Source of the DNA: Actinomycetes bacterium
Lineage (GTDB): Bacteria > Actinomycetota > Acidimicrobiia > Acidimicrobiales > Acidimicrobiaceae
Direction: 5' to 3'
Length of the DNA: 64,000 bases
Assembly (NCBI GenBank): GCA_021841935.1
Contig: JAKCDL010000003.1
Location: 151,653-215,652, forward strand
Part shown: one piece after another, positions 27,664 to 36,715 of the stretch
Layout of the letters: each line of letters begins with the position of its first letter
Numbering within the stretch: the stretch's first letter is position 1
Notes under the pieces: generated by a model
The model's database searches: none
The model's input: the letters and a program-made list of their open reading frames with translations, nothing else
What the model was told of the DNA's origin: nothing
Position numbers and translations under genes: made by a program

Positions 27664-28707
27664 TTGACCCAACTTCACTCCCTATGTAACCGTGACACAT
27701 CATTTGACATAAGTGCCGGCCTTGATCTTCTTCGCCTACCGCCACGCTTCGGGGGAACATCATTCGAAACGTATGTGCCGAATGGGCAATTTCCTTCACA
27801 GCAGAGTGCGCTTCACCGGTCAATGGCCTTCGTCGACGCAATTAGAAGGCAAAAGGATGCATCTCCGATAAGACGCCTATTCGCAAATGGCAAAAACTCT
27901 AGCAGTCGTGGCATCTACTTAGATGGTGGCTTTGGCGTTGGAAAGAGCCACCTCTTAAGTTCGATCTACGAGCAAGCTCCCGAACCGAAGGCCTTTTCCA
28001 GCTTTATCGACCTCGTCAACGTTGTAGGCGCCTTTGGCTTTGAACGAGCGTACCAAACCATAAAAGGACTCAATCTCATCTGTATCGATGAGTTCGAACT
28101 TGACGATCCGGCAGAGACCGTATTGATCGCCAATTTGTTAAATCGCGCCCGCAGCGACGGCCTTTTTATGGCGGCGACTTCAAATACTCTCCCCGAAAAA
28201 CTAGGAGATGGCAGGTTTGCCGCTCAGGACTTTCTAAGGGAGATCCAAAGCCTTCGAGATGCATTCGAAGTTATAACCATCGATGGACCCGACTATCGAG
28301 CCACCAACTTTTCAAATCAAATCGATGTAGTGGACTCATCTACTCTCGCAAGTGCTGTTACCGCCAAAGGGGCCATCGCAGCAACTTTTGATCCTTTCCA
28401 AGCACTGCTTAGCCACCTATCGAAGGCCCATCCGATAATGTTCAAACGGATGATCGAGCCGTTCGACCTTGTGATTGCCAGCAATGGAGCAACGATCGAC
28501 TCCATAAGTGCGGGGCTTAGGCTAGTAGTCTTCGTTGACCGATGCTACGAAAGCAGGACTCCATTCGTAGTTGGAGAAATCGCATTAGATGAGCTCTTTA
28601 GCGAACAGCTAATGACTAGCGGTTATAGGAAAAAATTTGGACGCGCCATTTCTCGACTCATCCAAATGAAATACGAGTTTGAATCGAAGTTAGATGACGG
28701 TGACTAA
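27664..28707 (+). CDS. zapE: ZapE/AFG1-family P-loop ATPase
   Basis: 347-residue ATPase. Walker A GGFGVGKSHLL at residues 88-98, Walker B LICIDEFELDDP with AFG1-type acid pair, sensor segment FMAATSNTLPEKLGDGRF and the family stretch EIQSLRDAFEVITIDGPDYR. ZapE acts at the division ring in proteobacteria; the actinobacterial homologues are less studied. Start is TTG at 27664 with AAGGCGA upstream. The C-terminus overlaps the RibD-like gene by 14 bases; a zapE-ribD neighbourhood is also found in mycobacteria (Rv2670c/Rv2671). Confidence 0.85.
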   Translation: MTQLHSLCNRDTSFDISAGLDLLRLPPRFGGTSFETYVPNGQFPSQQSALHRSMAFVDAIRRQKDASPIRRLFANGKNSSSRGIYLDGGFGVGKSHLLSSIYEQAPEPKAFSSFIDLVNVVGAFGFERAYQTIKGLNLICIDEFELDDPAETVLIANLLNRARSDGLFMAATSNTLPEKLGDGRFAAQDFLREIQSLRDAFEVITIDGPDYRATNFSNQIDVVDSSTLASAVTAKGAIAATFDPFQALLSHLSKAHPIMFKRMIEPFDLVIASNGATIDSISAGLRLVVFVDRCYESRTPFVVGEIALDELFSEQLMTSGYRKKFGRAISRLIQMKYEFESKLDDGD

Positions 28708-29434
28708 CAACTCATCTCTAGACGAGATCGATAAAGAAGTTGCAGCCTCGCTCTTTGAAATTTACTCGACCTCCGAGAGGCAACTTTGGAGGAGCAACAT
28801 GGTCTCCTCACTCAATGGTGCAATCACCTACGACGGCAAGTCAGCGCCAATCTCTAATTCCATCGACCGCTTAGCATTCAAGATACACAGGTCATTAGCC
28901 TCCGCAGTAGTGGTCGGTTCCAAAAACGTCGTTGCCGAGTCGTACTTCGCACCACTGAAGAGGCCCCTGCCCATTGACCAAAGTGGAAGAGCTCTTGAAA
29001 GATACCCTCACTTGGTCATAGTTACCAATGGCCAAACATCGTTTGCCAACTCCGCACTTTTGCGCGATTCAACTGATAGGTTCACCATCATTACATCAAA
29101 ATCGGGGTTTGCCTCAGTTGATACCGAGCTAAGGTCCGCCAAGGTCGATGCAGATGTGATTATTCAAGGAGATACATCCGTGGATATGAACTCGGCTCGT
29201 TTGTACTTAGATGAAAGATTTCCAGGCTTAAAGGTCGTCGAAGGCGGACCCTCCATACTCACAAACATGCTTCGAGCAAAAGTTCTAGATCAGCTCGCGC
29301 TTAGCGTTACGCCGAAAATTGTGCCAACAACCTTTCCATTTATAGGTAACAATGAAACATCTATCTGTAATCTGACGTTATATAGACACCTCGTTATCGC
29401 AGATACCCTGCTGCTTGTATATCGAATACTCTAG
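28694..29434 (+). CDS. RibD C-terminal-domain reductase (pyrimidine reductase family)
   Basis: 246-residue dihydrofolate-reductase-fold protein: NMVSSLNGAITYDGKSAPIS at the start, IHRSLASAVVVGSKNVVAESY, and GLKVVEGGPSILTNMLRAKVLDQLALSVTPKIV near the end, the pattern of RibD C-terminal reductases. There is no deaminase domain. It may reduce a riboflavin-pathway pyrimidine or a dihydropterin: M. tuberculosis Rv2671, in the same context, was reported to act as an alternative dihydrofolate reductase. It overlaps zapE by 14 bases, suggesting translational coupling. Confidence 0.8.
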   Translation: MTVTNNSSLDEIDKEVAASLFEIYSTSERQLWRSNMVSSLNGAITYDGKSAPISNSIDRLAFKIHRSLASAVVVGSKNVVAESYFAPLKRPLPIDQSGRALERYPHLVIVTNGQTSFANSALLRDSTDRFTIITSKSGFASVDTELRSAKVDADVIIQGDTSVDMNSARLYLDERFPGLKVVEGGPSILTNMLRAKVLDQLALSVTPKIVPTTFPFIGNNETSICNLTLYRHLVIADTLLLVYRIL

Positions 29435-29445
29435 GACACTAAGCC

Positions 29446-29973
29446 ATGGCATTGATAAAAATCTCGAGGCGAAAGAAGCCGATTCCACGCGATGAAGTAG
29501 TATCGCGAATTCACTCCTTTATAGAGAGACAAAACGAAAAACCAACCTTCAGCGAGGAGTCCCTAACCATATCTTGGCAGGATGGTCTCAGCCTTGAAGA
29601 GTTCTACGACGAAGTGCTCGAAGGCACCAATTGGGAGCTTCGGGCTAAGGATGCAAATTCAACCAAAGAGTTCGAAGATGGCGTTGTATTTGCGGCACGT
29701 ACCCTTTCTACATTCGCACGAGCAATCGCAGTCGTAAGGTTTGCCGGAGCCAAATCCCGCCCGTTGAATTTACTTGACCCAAGTGACCATGACTTCTTTA
29801 CATCCCTTCTACGCGAGGGCGTACATATAGGAAAATGGCAGATGGCCGAATTAATGGCAAAGTATCTAGTCGAGCTCACCGAGGAACCAAAGTCCGACGA
29901 GATGCTCGCGAATAAATTCACAGAGGTTGGATACGAAAGGCTATGGAACAGAGCCTTCTCCGAGATGACCTAG
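29446..29973 (+). CDS. Conserved-looking protein of unknown function
   Basis: 175 residues, start ATG at 29446, 11 bases after the RibD-like gene, so probably the third gene of the zapE-ribD unit. Basic N-terminus (IKISRRKKPIPRDEV), otherwise a soluble mixed alpha/beta composition with an acidic middle (LSLEEFYDEVLEG) and a helical end (GYERLWNRAFSEMT). No signal peptide, membrane segment, metal site or known motif is seen. Composition and codon pattern match its neighbours. Its stop codon TAG is part of a three-copy 17-base repeat. Confidence 0.6.
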   Translation: MALIKISRRKKPIPRDEVVSRIHSFIERQNEKPTFSEESLTISWQDGLSLEEFYDEVLEGTNWELRAKDANSTKEFEDGVVFAARTLSTFARAIAVVRFAGAKSRPLNLLDPSDHDFFTSLLREGVHIGKWQMAELMAKYLVELTEEPKSDEMLANKFTEVGYERLWNRAFSEMT

Positions 29974-30020
29974 CGCAGTTGTCGATCTAGCTCAGTTGTC
30001 GATCTAGTGCAGTTGTCGAT
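29970..30020. repeat. Three tandem 17-bp units between convergent genes
   Basis: Units 29970-29986, 29987-30003 and 30004-30020 each read CTAG-NN-CAGTTGTCGAT, differing only at two positions (CG, CT, TG); a fourth CTAG follows at 30021-30024. The palindromic CTAG gives a TAG stop on both strands: the first one ends the plus-strand gene and the last one ends the minus-strand gene. Confidence 0.9.
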
Positions 30021-30980
30021 CTAGATCTGGAATTTACCTATTGCGACAGCCTCCGCGAGAGGATCTATCCCGAAAGGAAGAATTGCTAGCGCAGCAACGT
30101 TGACGCCGTTAGTTTGATACCGTTCAATGTGCCTTCTACACTCTTCGGTAGTGCCGCCAACTATGAGTTCATCGACCACCTCTTCGGGTATTGCCGCCAC
30201 CGCCCCCTTGCGATCACCACTCGCCCAAAGAGTCCACATCTGCTCTAGCTTTTCACTACGACCAAGCCAAATGTGAAAATCTCGATAGACTCCAACGTTT
30301 AGATACGAAGCAATCAATCGCCGCCCTGCCTCAAGAAATCGTTCACGTTCGACATTCGGCGCAACGAATATTCTTGCTACAATCTCTTTTCCATCTCCAA
30401 CTATTGGTACTACCCGCGATACATCATCTGCGGATAGCCAATTCAAAATAGCACCATCTCCCTCGCTTCCCGCAAGTTTCAGCATTCTCTCTCTTAGTGC
30501 TGCAAGGAGAATCTTTGGAGGCGAATCAGGTGGCGATGCTAACCTAAACCCGCTTATAGAAAACGTGTCAAAGTCGCGATCAACCTTTTTGCCGTCAAGA
30601 GCCTCTCGAAGGAATCGAAGAATGTCCCTGTTTCTTGAAAACGGCTTATCAAAATCTACAGCGTTCCACTTAGAAACTATAACATCGCTGCTCGATCCGA
30701 TACCTATAGAAAATCTTCCAGGAGCTAACGCTGACAGAGCAGCGACAGACATAGCCAGAGTTGCTGGACCCCGAGTGAAAGCTGGAACGATAGCCGTTCC
30801 TAAATTGAGCGTTGGCTGCCACTCGTTTGCCAATATCAATGGCGTAAATGCGTCGTATTGAGCAACTTCGCTACTCCACACATCGCTATAACCGCTCTCT
30901 ACGAGCGATTCAATCGCGCTCTTTTGTTGCCCTAAGCCAAGAGTGTCAAAGGGAATTGTCATTCCTAAACGTCGTTCCAC
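30021..30980 (-). CDS. Luciferase-like (LLM class) oxidoreductase, probably F420-dependent
   Basis: 319-residue TIM-barrel oxidoreductase of the bacterial luciferase-like superfamily. RRLGMTIPFDTLG starts the first strand, then GYSDVWSSEVAQYDAFTPL, LGTAIVPAFTRGPATLAM and FSIGIGSSSDVIVSKWN mark the F420/FMN-binding barrel; actinobacterial relatives of this type mostly use F420. I choose the GTG at 30980 on family length; an ATG at 30962 is also possible and the frame extends to 31088 into the upstream gene. The natural substrate is unknown. cofD and cofE, needed for F420, lie 11 kb away. Confidence 0.8.
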   Translation of the reverse strand: MERRLGMTIPFDTLGLGQQKSAIESLVESGYSDVWSSEVAQYDAFTPLILANEWQPTLNLGTAIVPAFTRGPATLAMSVAALSALAPGRFSIGIGSSSDVIVSKWNAVDFDKPFSRNRDILRFLREALDGKKVDRDFDTFSISGFRLASPPDSPPKILLAALRERMLKLAGSEGDGAILNWLSADDVSRVVPIVGDGKEIVARIFVAPNVERERFLEAGRRLIASYLNVGVYRDFHIWLGRSEKLEQMWTLWASGDRKGAVAAIPEEVVDELIVGGTTEECRRHIERYQTNGVNVAALAILPFGIDPLAEAVAIGKFQI

Positions 30981-31029
30981 GAATTCGATGCTACATGGAA
31001 CTAAGAGAGAAATTTGTCCAAATTGAACT

Positions 31030-32493
31030 TTAGTCAAGTGCAATAGAAGGAATAGGGACCATCGAACCATCGGATTGTATATAGGCAAGTGCCATTACAG
31101 AGGCCGAAGAGGAGTGGGCCACAAATAGATCCGGGAATCCAGTTGAGTTATCGGTTGGAAGAACCGAGAAGGAGTCGCTCCTCGTATTTAGAGAGACTCC
31201 CGCTACTGAATCTATTCCGGTATCAGTGGGAAGAGGATTCGCACCGTTTACAAAGAGCTTTGAGATAAGTGCAGTTGAATTCTTGCGCTTCGATTGATAA
31301 TTCACTGCTACCTGCTTGTAGGAGGATGTAAATGGCGGCGTCGTAAGAACGGAAATCCAACTGGGCCAAAAAGTTCCTACTCCACTGACTAACGAAAAAC
31401 CGAGGAGAGGACCAAGAGTGGAGCCCACCAACTCAACTGAGGACGCTATCTGCGAGTTAGACTTCACATCTAACGAAAAAAATGAGCCTACCGGAACGCC
31501 GGGTGCAGCCTTCAGCGGAACTGAAATCGTGCTGTATGCAGGAACTTGCTCTTTAAATGACGTCACAGTTCGCTTGGATTGTCTATTTGAAGAACTCAAG
31601 TCCGTTACATTGACCAAAACCGATGAATCCGAATTCGTTACATTGATCAGGTGGAGTATCGCACTTTGATTAGCAGTTTGAGTTAGCAGCGGGTATAGAG
31701 TCTGCGAAAAGGTCTCAGGCGAAGCAAGTATGAAGCTAGTACCAGTTGAATGGGTATCACTTCTCACCTCAACTCCTCCAGTTACTACCCGTCCGATCCG
31801 AGTAGATACAGTCGCACCAATGGTACTTACGCCTTGAAACCAATCGGAGATCTTCACCGACATACTTTGGTGCGCCGCGAGTACCACCGCCTGTAGAGGA
31901 CCGGGCGCATTGGGACCGCTAGGTGTCATGAAAGTGACGTCCACTATCGCATCTGAGCCAAAGGGGTTGAAAACTTGAAGGTAGCCATCCGAATTCCCTT
32001 CGGTTGAGAAACCTTGCACAATCCAATTTGGCCCAGGACTTGGATGGCAAAAAGTCTCAGTGCTCCCGAAAGAACCAGACAATCTAGCCATCACTAGATC
32101 AGCCCCGCCTGTGAAAAATGCCGTAACTCCCGTTGGTCTATTAGGCTGCAACTTCTCCGTAACGCTCTGACTAGAGGCACTTGACAAGTTGAGACTTACA
32201 GTCGAAGGTGAGGCTCCGCTCCTGTAGCTTTCAACGGTAACACTCTGACGATACTTAGAACCGTTTATCAAATAAACGTCAACGCTATCACCCTTTAGGA
32301 GTCCACTCGGCGGAAGAGTGCAATACCACGTCGATGAGTCAGCTGCGACCGGAGAGACTGACAGCGATGGGACGAAGTTCGTCTTAGGAGCTTGTCGACC
32401 GCTAACGATATTAAATACGAAGGTGGAAAGAGCCAGCAAGAAGACTATCGCTGCCACGATTACTTCAGGGGTACGGCGCTTTAGAAAACTCAA
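31030..32493 (-). CDS. Exported DUF5719-like protein
   Basis: 487 residues with one N-terminal membrane segment (VIVAAIVFLLALSTFVFNIV) and a long Ser/Thr/Val-rich extracellular beta-type region; two cysteines (WYCTLPPSG and ETFCHPSPG) may pair. Motifs such as GYLQVFNPFGSDAIVDVTF and a later variant ILHLINVTNSDSSVLVNV suggest repeated beta-sandwich modules. It resembles the actinobacterial DUF5719 proteins that sit beside a giant glycosyltransferase, as here (43 bases downstream of it). A role in envelope glycan export or assembly is inferred from that pairing only. Confidence 0.65.
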   Translation of the reverse strand: MSFLKRRTPEVIVAAIVFLLALSTFVFNIVSGRQAPKTNFVPSLSVSPVAADSSTWYCTLPPSGLLKGDSVDVYLINGSKYRQSVTVESYRSGASPSTVSLNLSSASSQSVTEKLQPNRPTGVTAFFTGGADLVMARLSGSFGSTETFCHPSPGPNWIVQGFSTEGNSDGYLQVFNPFGSDAIVDVTFMTPSGPNAPGPLQAVVLAAHQSMSVKISDWFQGVSTIGATVSTRIGRVVTGGVEVRSDTHSTGTSFILASPETFSQTLYPLLTQTANQSAILHLINVTNSDSSVLVNVTDLSSSNRQSKRTVTSFKEQVPAYSTISVPLKAAPGVPVGSFFSLDVKSNSQIASSVELVGSTLGPLLGFSLVSGVGTFWPSWISVLTTPPFTSSYKQVAVNYQSKRKNSTALISKLFVNGANPLPTDTGIDSVAGVSLNTRSDSFSVLPTDNSTGFPDLFVAHSSSASVMALAYIQSDGSMVPIPSIALD

Positions 32494-32536
32494 AATAATT
32501 CTCCTGAACAGTTACCGGTCAACATAGATGACACCG

Positions 32537-35530
32537 TTAGCGCCTGACCTTTAATCTTTCCTGCTGGGTTCCCACAAATCCATCGTCACCGCCGACCTTA
32601 TCTTCGATTCGTTCATCGCGTTGCAACATCAAAGAGACACGGATTCGGGTCACAATCCTTGAAACGACGAATCCACGCGCAACAACTAAGTCAAAGATTG
32701 CTAGCCATAGGAGAGTTTCGAATATCGCTAAAATTAACGATGGCAACTGGAGGGCACCACTAGGTTGGGGCGCTCTGGCTACGGCTCTACCTGTCACCGA
32801 ATATCCATTTACAGTAGGATCAGTTAGAACTTGAACCAAATCTCGCTGCCTAGCAAGGGTGAGTGTTATCTTTGCGACCGCAGAGTTGAAGCCGCTCTGG
32901 GGATAGATCAGGTTGCCAATACCCGCCTCGGCTAAGTATGACCCAAGACGGGTGGTCTCATAGAGTGAAGCCCTCGTAATTCCCCCGGCAACGTTCGAAT
33001 AGACCCCCTGAGAGATGGGAGTATAGATATTTTCGTATGACAACGTTGCGCCGTGAGTAACGGCAAAAGCTACGTTGTTATCAAACCACCAGCTACCGGC
33101 CGGCAACGAACTTGGGGACCCAATCCATAGCAAATTAGACGAGTTGAACGAGGTCTCACTGATGAATGAGAGCGTGTTGGAGTAGCTCGTTGAGGGCATT
33201 CCTAATCTTCCAGCCGAGATAGGAGCCCCAACGCCGAAGGAAGAAATAACCAGTATCAAGATTGCCACGGCTCCGCTAATTTGGCGAATGCCAAAGGATT
33301 GTTGAGGAAGGTCTCGATAGAGGCTATCTACCGAATTAGCCAATGAATAAGCGACGAAAGTTGCAACAAAGGGAGCAAAGACCGTTAGGGGAATTGGATC
33401 GCTCCCTAACGCGCCTCCATTCGAGGCAAACCCGAATATTAGGAAGATAAAAGTAGCGATAGTTGCCGCAATCGCGCGTTCGAAACGTATGAATCGCGTA
33501 GTAACCAGTCCAAGGGGTACGACTAACAAAAGAAGCGGGGAGAAAGAGTTGAGAGCGCTTCCACTCGAGACGCCGAAGGATAAGAAGTTGAGTCCCGATA
33601 GCCCACTTGAAGGGGAGGCTCCAAAGAGTGACGCTATAGTTGCACCGCCACTTAGGTAACCCAAGAACCAAGTTAAATTCAAGAGAAGCGCAGAAAAAAG
33701 AATGGCGCCTAAGAAGTACGTAAGACTTCCGATTGAACGAGCGCTATGGTGACGCGCAAATGCTATGAGAATTAACGACAAAAAGAAGATGCCAGCGACA
33801 AAGATAAAATCCGGCGCAACAGAGGTAGCAAGCGCGCATATCAGTGCTCCCCTGAATAACTCCTTTGGCCTTAGCTTCTCCACTTTACCAAGTTGTTCGA
33901 GTGCATCAAATGATATACCTACCAAAAATGGCGCAAATGCGTAAGTTACAAGTCCGAACAATGAACCGCTTGAGACCACAGAGACCAAAACGCCGGAGGC
34001 AAAGTAGGCAACCATGGCGATGGTCGAAGAGAGTGGATTCTTGAACTTAGCTCCTAGCCGGTATGCTCCCAAAAGGCCAAGAACTACAAGTCCGACTATG
34101 AAGAGGTGGTAAAAGAGGGCTGTACCCCCAAAGAATAGAGAGCCAATTGCGCCGATCCAAAGATATCCCGCAGGGACCGAGGTCGGCACTGAAGTAACTC
34201 CCGATAAGTTACCCGCAAAAAAGTCAGAAAGCAACGATGATCCGTGGGGAAACGTATTGAACTGGCCGAAGTATGGTATCGACGAAAATAGAAGATGACG
34301 CGACGCAACCAAAAGATAAATTGCTACCGTCAACTGTATCGCGCGAGCAAGTCGACGTTGAACATATCGCGTTGCGAGCGAAGTAGGATCTTGCTCTTCA
34401 TTTTCAAGGGCCGCCTTGTCTAAAAGTGCCATGCCCTCGGCTCGCTTAGATCGTTCAACCTCATACCTGAGCTGAGCTCGAACGTTTCTCTGATGCGCAA
34501 AGAAGGCGGCGACTCGCGATGAACCCCTTGAAAACTTCCCTTTTAGATCCCGGAACTCCATTATCCGGGATTGAATCCCACTCTCCCATCGATTGTTTTG
34601 AGAGTTACGCGAAAATAGACCATCAAGGAGCGCCCTTAGGATCGCCCTTGTCGTCCTCAACCTTCCGGTAACAGCAAAGAAAGATGCCTCAAGTAAAGCT
34701 ATGACCGCAAGTTGCAACTTCGAAATTCGACGAGGCCACCCCGAGAAGTTGGCATTTATTGCTCGGAGCTGATTTATTCGAACGTAATAAGAACGTTCGG
34801 CCCTCCTCAGTCGTCTCCGAATTGGGCGATATTTCGAATGAACATACTCGGGATCTACTCCATTTGCGAGTACTCCCATATGCTTTACTCGCGCGTAGGA
34901 AGAAGCTACGATCCTCGCCCCTGCTAATTGAGCCCTCAACGATATCTCTACATCTTCGCCGAAGAGAAAAATCTCCGAGTCGAGGCCGTCGAGTGCCCTA
35001 AATAGATCAAAGCGAATCATCATCGCTGCACCTGGCGCAGCGAAGACTTCGTCCACTATTGCATATTGATCTTGATCAACGTCGCCAACGTCGATACGAC
35101 TTCTAATAGCTGCGGTTCTGTCGACATCGATGCCAAGGGATATTACGCGTTCTGGGTAGCGCCAGGAGACAATCTTTGGCGTCACTATCCCAGCATTAGT
35201 TCTAAGTGCATCTTCAACCATGACCGAGACCGCATCAGGGGCAAACTCAACGTCATCATGACAGGGAAGAATGAAATCTGCAGCAGCAATAGATGCAATC
35301 GCATCGTTTACTGCAGCGCTGAATCCAACGTTCTTATCGTTTCTGACCAAGAGCGCATTGGGTGCGACGTTAGCTACACGTGGAGAAAGTGAAACCTTGG
35401 AGCCATTGTCGACGATCATCAAGGATAGGTTGGGGTAGTCAGATGCCAATATTGACACAACTGACTCCTCAAACCAATCACCTGGATCGTTGGCAACTAG
35501 AACTACTACTACTAATGGTGCAATCGCCAT
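32537..35530 (-). CDS. Family 2 glycosyltransferase with a large polytopic membrane domain
   Basis: 997 residues. Residues 1 to about 290 are a GT-A domain: VVLVANDPGDWFEES, LMIVDNGSK, FILPCHDDVEFAPDAV (acidic motif) and FLFGEDVEISLRAQLAG (ED motif). A basic coiled-coil linker follows to about 400, then roughly 12-13 hydrophobic segments with extracellular loops to residue 980, and a charged cytosolic tail. This plan fits actinobacterial enzymes thought to move sugars onto a lipid carrier or a cell-wall polymer. Start ATG at 35530 lacks a clear ribosome binding site. With the DUF5719-like gene it forms a unit. Confidence 0.85.
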   Translation of the reverse strand: MAIAPLVVVVLVANDPGDWFEESVVSILASDYPNLSLMIVDNGSKVSLSPRVANVAPNALLVRNDKNVGFSAAVNDAIASIAAADFILPCHDDVEFAPDAVSVMVEDALRTNAGIVTPKIVSWRYPERVISLGIDVDRTAAIRSRIDVGDVDQDQYAIVDEVFAAPGAAMMIRFDLFRALDGLDSEIFLFGEDVEISLRAQLAGARIVASSYARVKHMGVLANGVDPEYVHSKYRPIRRRLRRAERSYYVRINQLRAINANFSGWPRRISKLQLAVIALLEASFFAVTGRLRTTRAILRALLDGLFSRNSQNNRWESGIQSRIMEFRDLKGKFSRGSSRVAAFFAHQRNVRAQLRYEVERSKRAEGMALLDKAALENEEQDPTSLATRYVQRRLARAIQLTVAIYLLVASRHLLFSSIPYFGQFNTFPHGSSLLSDFFAGNLSGVTSVPTSVPAGYLWIGAIGSLFFGGTALFYHLFIVGLVVLGLLGAYRLGAKFKNPLSSTIAMVAYFASGVLVSVVSSGSLFGLVTYAFAPFLVGISFDALEQLGKVEKLRPKELFRGALICALATSVAPDFIFVAGIFFLSLILIAFARHHSARSIGSLTYFLGAILFSALLLNLTWFLGYLSGGATIASLFGASPSSGLSGLNFLSFGVSSGSALNSFSPLLLLVVPLGLVTTRFIRFERAIAATIATFIFLIFGFASNGGALGSDPIPLTVFAPFVATFVAYSLANSVDSLYRDLPQQSFGIRQISGAVAILILVISSFGVGAPISAGRLGMPSTSYSNTLSFISETSFNSSNLLWIGSPSSLPAGSWWFDNNVAFAVTHGATLSYENIYTPISQGVYSNVAGGITRASLYETTRLGSYLAEAGIGNLIYPQSGFNSAVAKITLTLARQRDLVQVLTDPTVNGYSVTGRAVARAPQPSGALQLPSLILAIFETLLWLAIFDLVVARGFVVSRIVTRIRVSLMLQRDERIEDKVGGDDGFVGTQQERLKVRR

Positions 35531-35680
35531 ATCGAAGTAATAAGGCTAGCCCGATTTGCATTCAAACCAACTACGCGACACTTTCAAAGTAGCCATACAC
35601 CATTTATGCCTTCACCTTGAGCTAGTCTTGTTTTGAGGTAACCGCTAACAATTATTTAGCTTCAAGGAGAGTGGCTAACG

Positions 35681-35830
35681 ATGGCTAAGAGTGCTTCTGA
35701 TGAAGTAAAAGACCTAATTTACACAGGTGTTGGCTTTGCCTTGCTCAGCTTTCAAAAAGCGATGGTTGTCAGGAACGATGTCGAACGCGAAGCTAAGAAA
35801 ATCCTAGGTCTTCTCTCCAATAAGAGATGA
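35681..35830 (+). CDS. Small 49-residue helical protein
   Basis: A short gene: ATG at 35681 with AAGGAGAG about 10 bases upstream, stop TGA at 35828-35830. The product starts MAKSASDEVKDLIYTGVGF, continues ALLSFQKAMVVRNDVEREAK and ends KILGLLSNKR: an amphipathic-to-hydrophobic helix (LIYTGVGFALLSFQKAM) and a charged second helix. Similar short VKD-x-YxGVGxxxLxFQKA proteins in actinobacteria resemble the front part of phasin-like proteins, as far as I can recall. It overlaps the convergent GDP-sugar reductase gene by 38 bases and is the only plus-strand gene between 30 and 40.2 kb. Confidence 0.55.
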   Translation: MAKSASDEVKDLIYTGVGFALLSFQKAMVVRNDVEREAKKILGLLSNKR

Positions 35831-36707
35831 CCTCACGCAAGGTAGTTTCTAGTGTGTAGCTAGGTTCAAATCCTAGCTCACTTCGAATTCTTGCTGAGTC
35901 ACCGACGATTCGCATAACTTCTACAGGTCGCATTAGAGACGGATCAGTCTTAGTCTTTACCATTCCTCCGTCGATTTCAATAAGCATCTGAACCACTTCA
36001 TCGATCCTCTTACCAATACCAGAGGATATGTTGTAGGTGTCAAACGACGTTTCCCCAACTGCTATGAGGCGGTAGGCTCGAACCACATCTCTTACATCTA
36101 AAAAGTCGCGTGTTGCCCCCAAATTGCCGACAAGAATTTCGTCTTCGCCCTTCAATCGAGCTTCGCAGATTCTCTTAGCTACAGCTGAAACAAGAAAATT
36201 TGCCGATTGGTTAGGGCCAATGTGGTTAAAGGGTCTTGCAATCACACAATTCAAACCGAATGCTCTCCCATATTGAAGCACATAAGTCTCAGCTGCAGCC
36301 TTAGAAGAGGCATAGGGCGAAAGCGGTCGAGGAGAAGTTGCCTCGTCAATTGAGTCAAGATGAGATTGGTTACCGTATACTTCAGATGAAGAGACGTACA
36401 CGATTTTTATGTCACGATCGACCGACTCTACAGAACGCAGCAAGTTCAATGTTCCGCCGACGTTCACGTTCAGGTAAGCAAGAGGATCATTCCAACTCGT
36501 TCCAACATGACTTAAAGCTGCAAGATGAAATATAACTTTTGCTTCCTTAGTCCTGGTTGCAAAATCATCGACTGCACCTTTCACAGCATCAAAATTAGTG
36601 ATGTCAATAGCTGCATCAAGGACAGTGGAAGAGATTCCATTTTCCTGGAGTTCTTTCACGAGATATGGACCAACAAAGCCCGACGCGCCGGTAACCATTG
36701 CCCGCAT
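35793..36707 (-). CDS. NAD-dependent epimerase/dehydratase, GDP-4-keto-6-deoxymannose reductase-like
   Basis: 304-residue extended SDR. NAD site MVTGASGFVGPYLVKEL, catalytic serine in VYVSSSEVYG and Y-x3-K in SPYASSKAAAE. The stretch ARPFNHIGPNQSANFLVSA is typical of the Rmd/Tyv group that makes GDP-rhamnose from GDP-4-keto-6-deoxymannose. The ATG at 36707 lies eight bases after the upstream GT4 stop, so it belongs to the minus-strand glycosyltransferase operon. The matching GDP-mannose 4,6-dehydratase is not in the window. Exact product is inferred. Confidence 0.75.
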   Translation of the reverse strand: MRAMVTGASGFVGPYLVKELQENGISSTVLDAAIDITNFDAVKGAVDDFATRTKEAKVIFHLAALSHVGTSWNDPLAYLNVNVGGTLNLLRSVESVDRDIKIVYVSSSEVYGNQSHLDSIDEATSPRPLSPYASSKAAAETYVLQYGRAFGLNCVIARPFNHIGPNQSANFLVSAVAKRICEARLKGEDEILVGNLGATRDFLDVRDVVRAYRLIAVGETSFDTYNISSGIGKRIDEVVQMLIEIDGGMVKTKTDPSLMRPVEVMRIVGDSARIRSELGFEPSYTLETTLREVISYWREDLGFS

Positions 36708-36715
36708 ACTGTAAC

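Noticed and set aside
27245..27841. Minus-strand frame of 198 codons opposite the histidine kinase and zapE start
   Set aside because: It spans two clearly coding plus-strand regions and their gap, with no protein-like motifs.
29970..30024. Possible CRISPR-like repeats
   Set aside because: Only three directly adjacent units, no spacers, no cas genes; a plain tandem repeat explains it.
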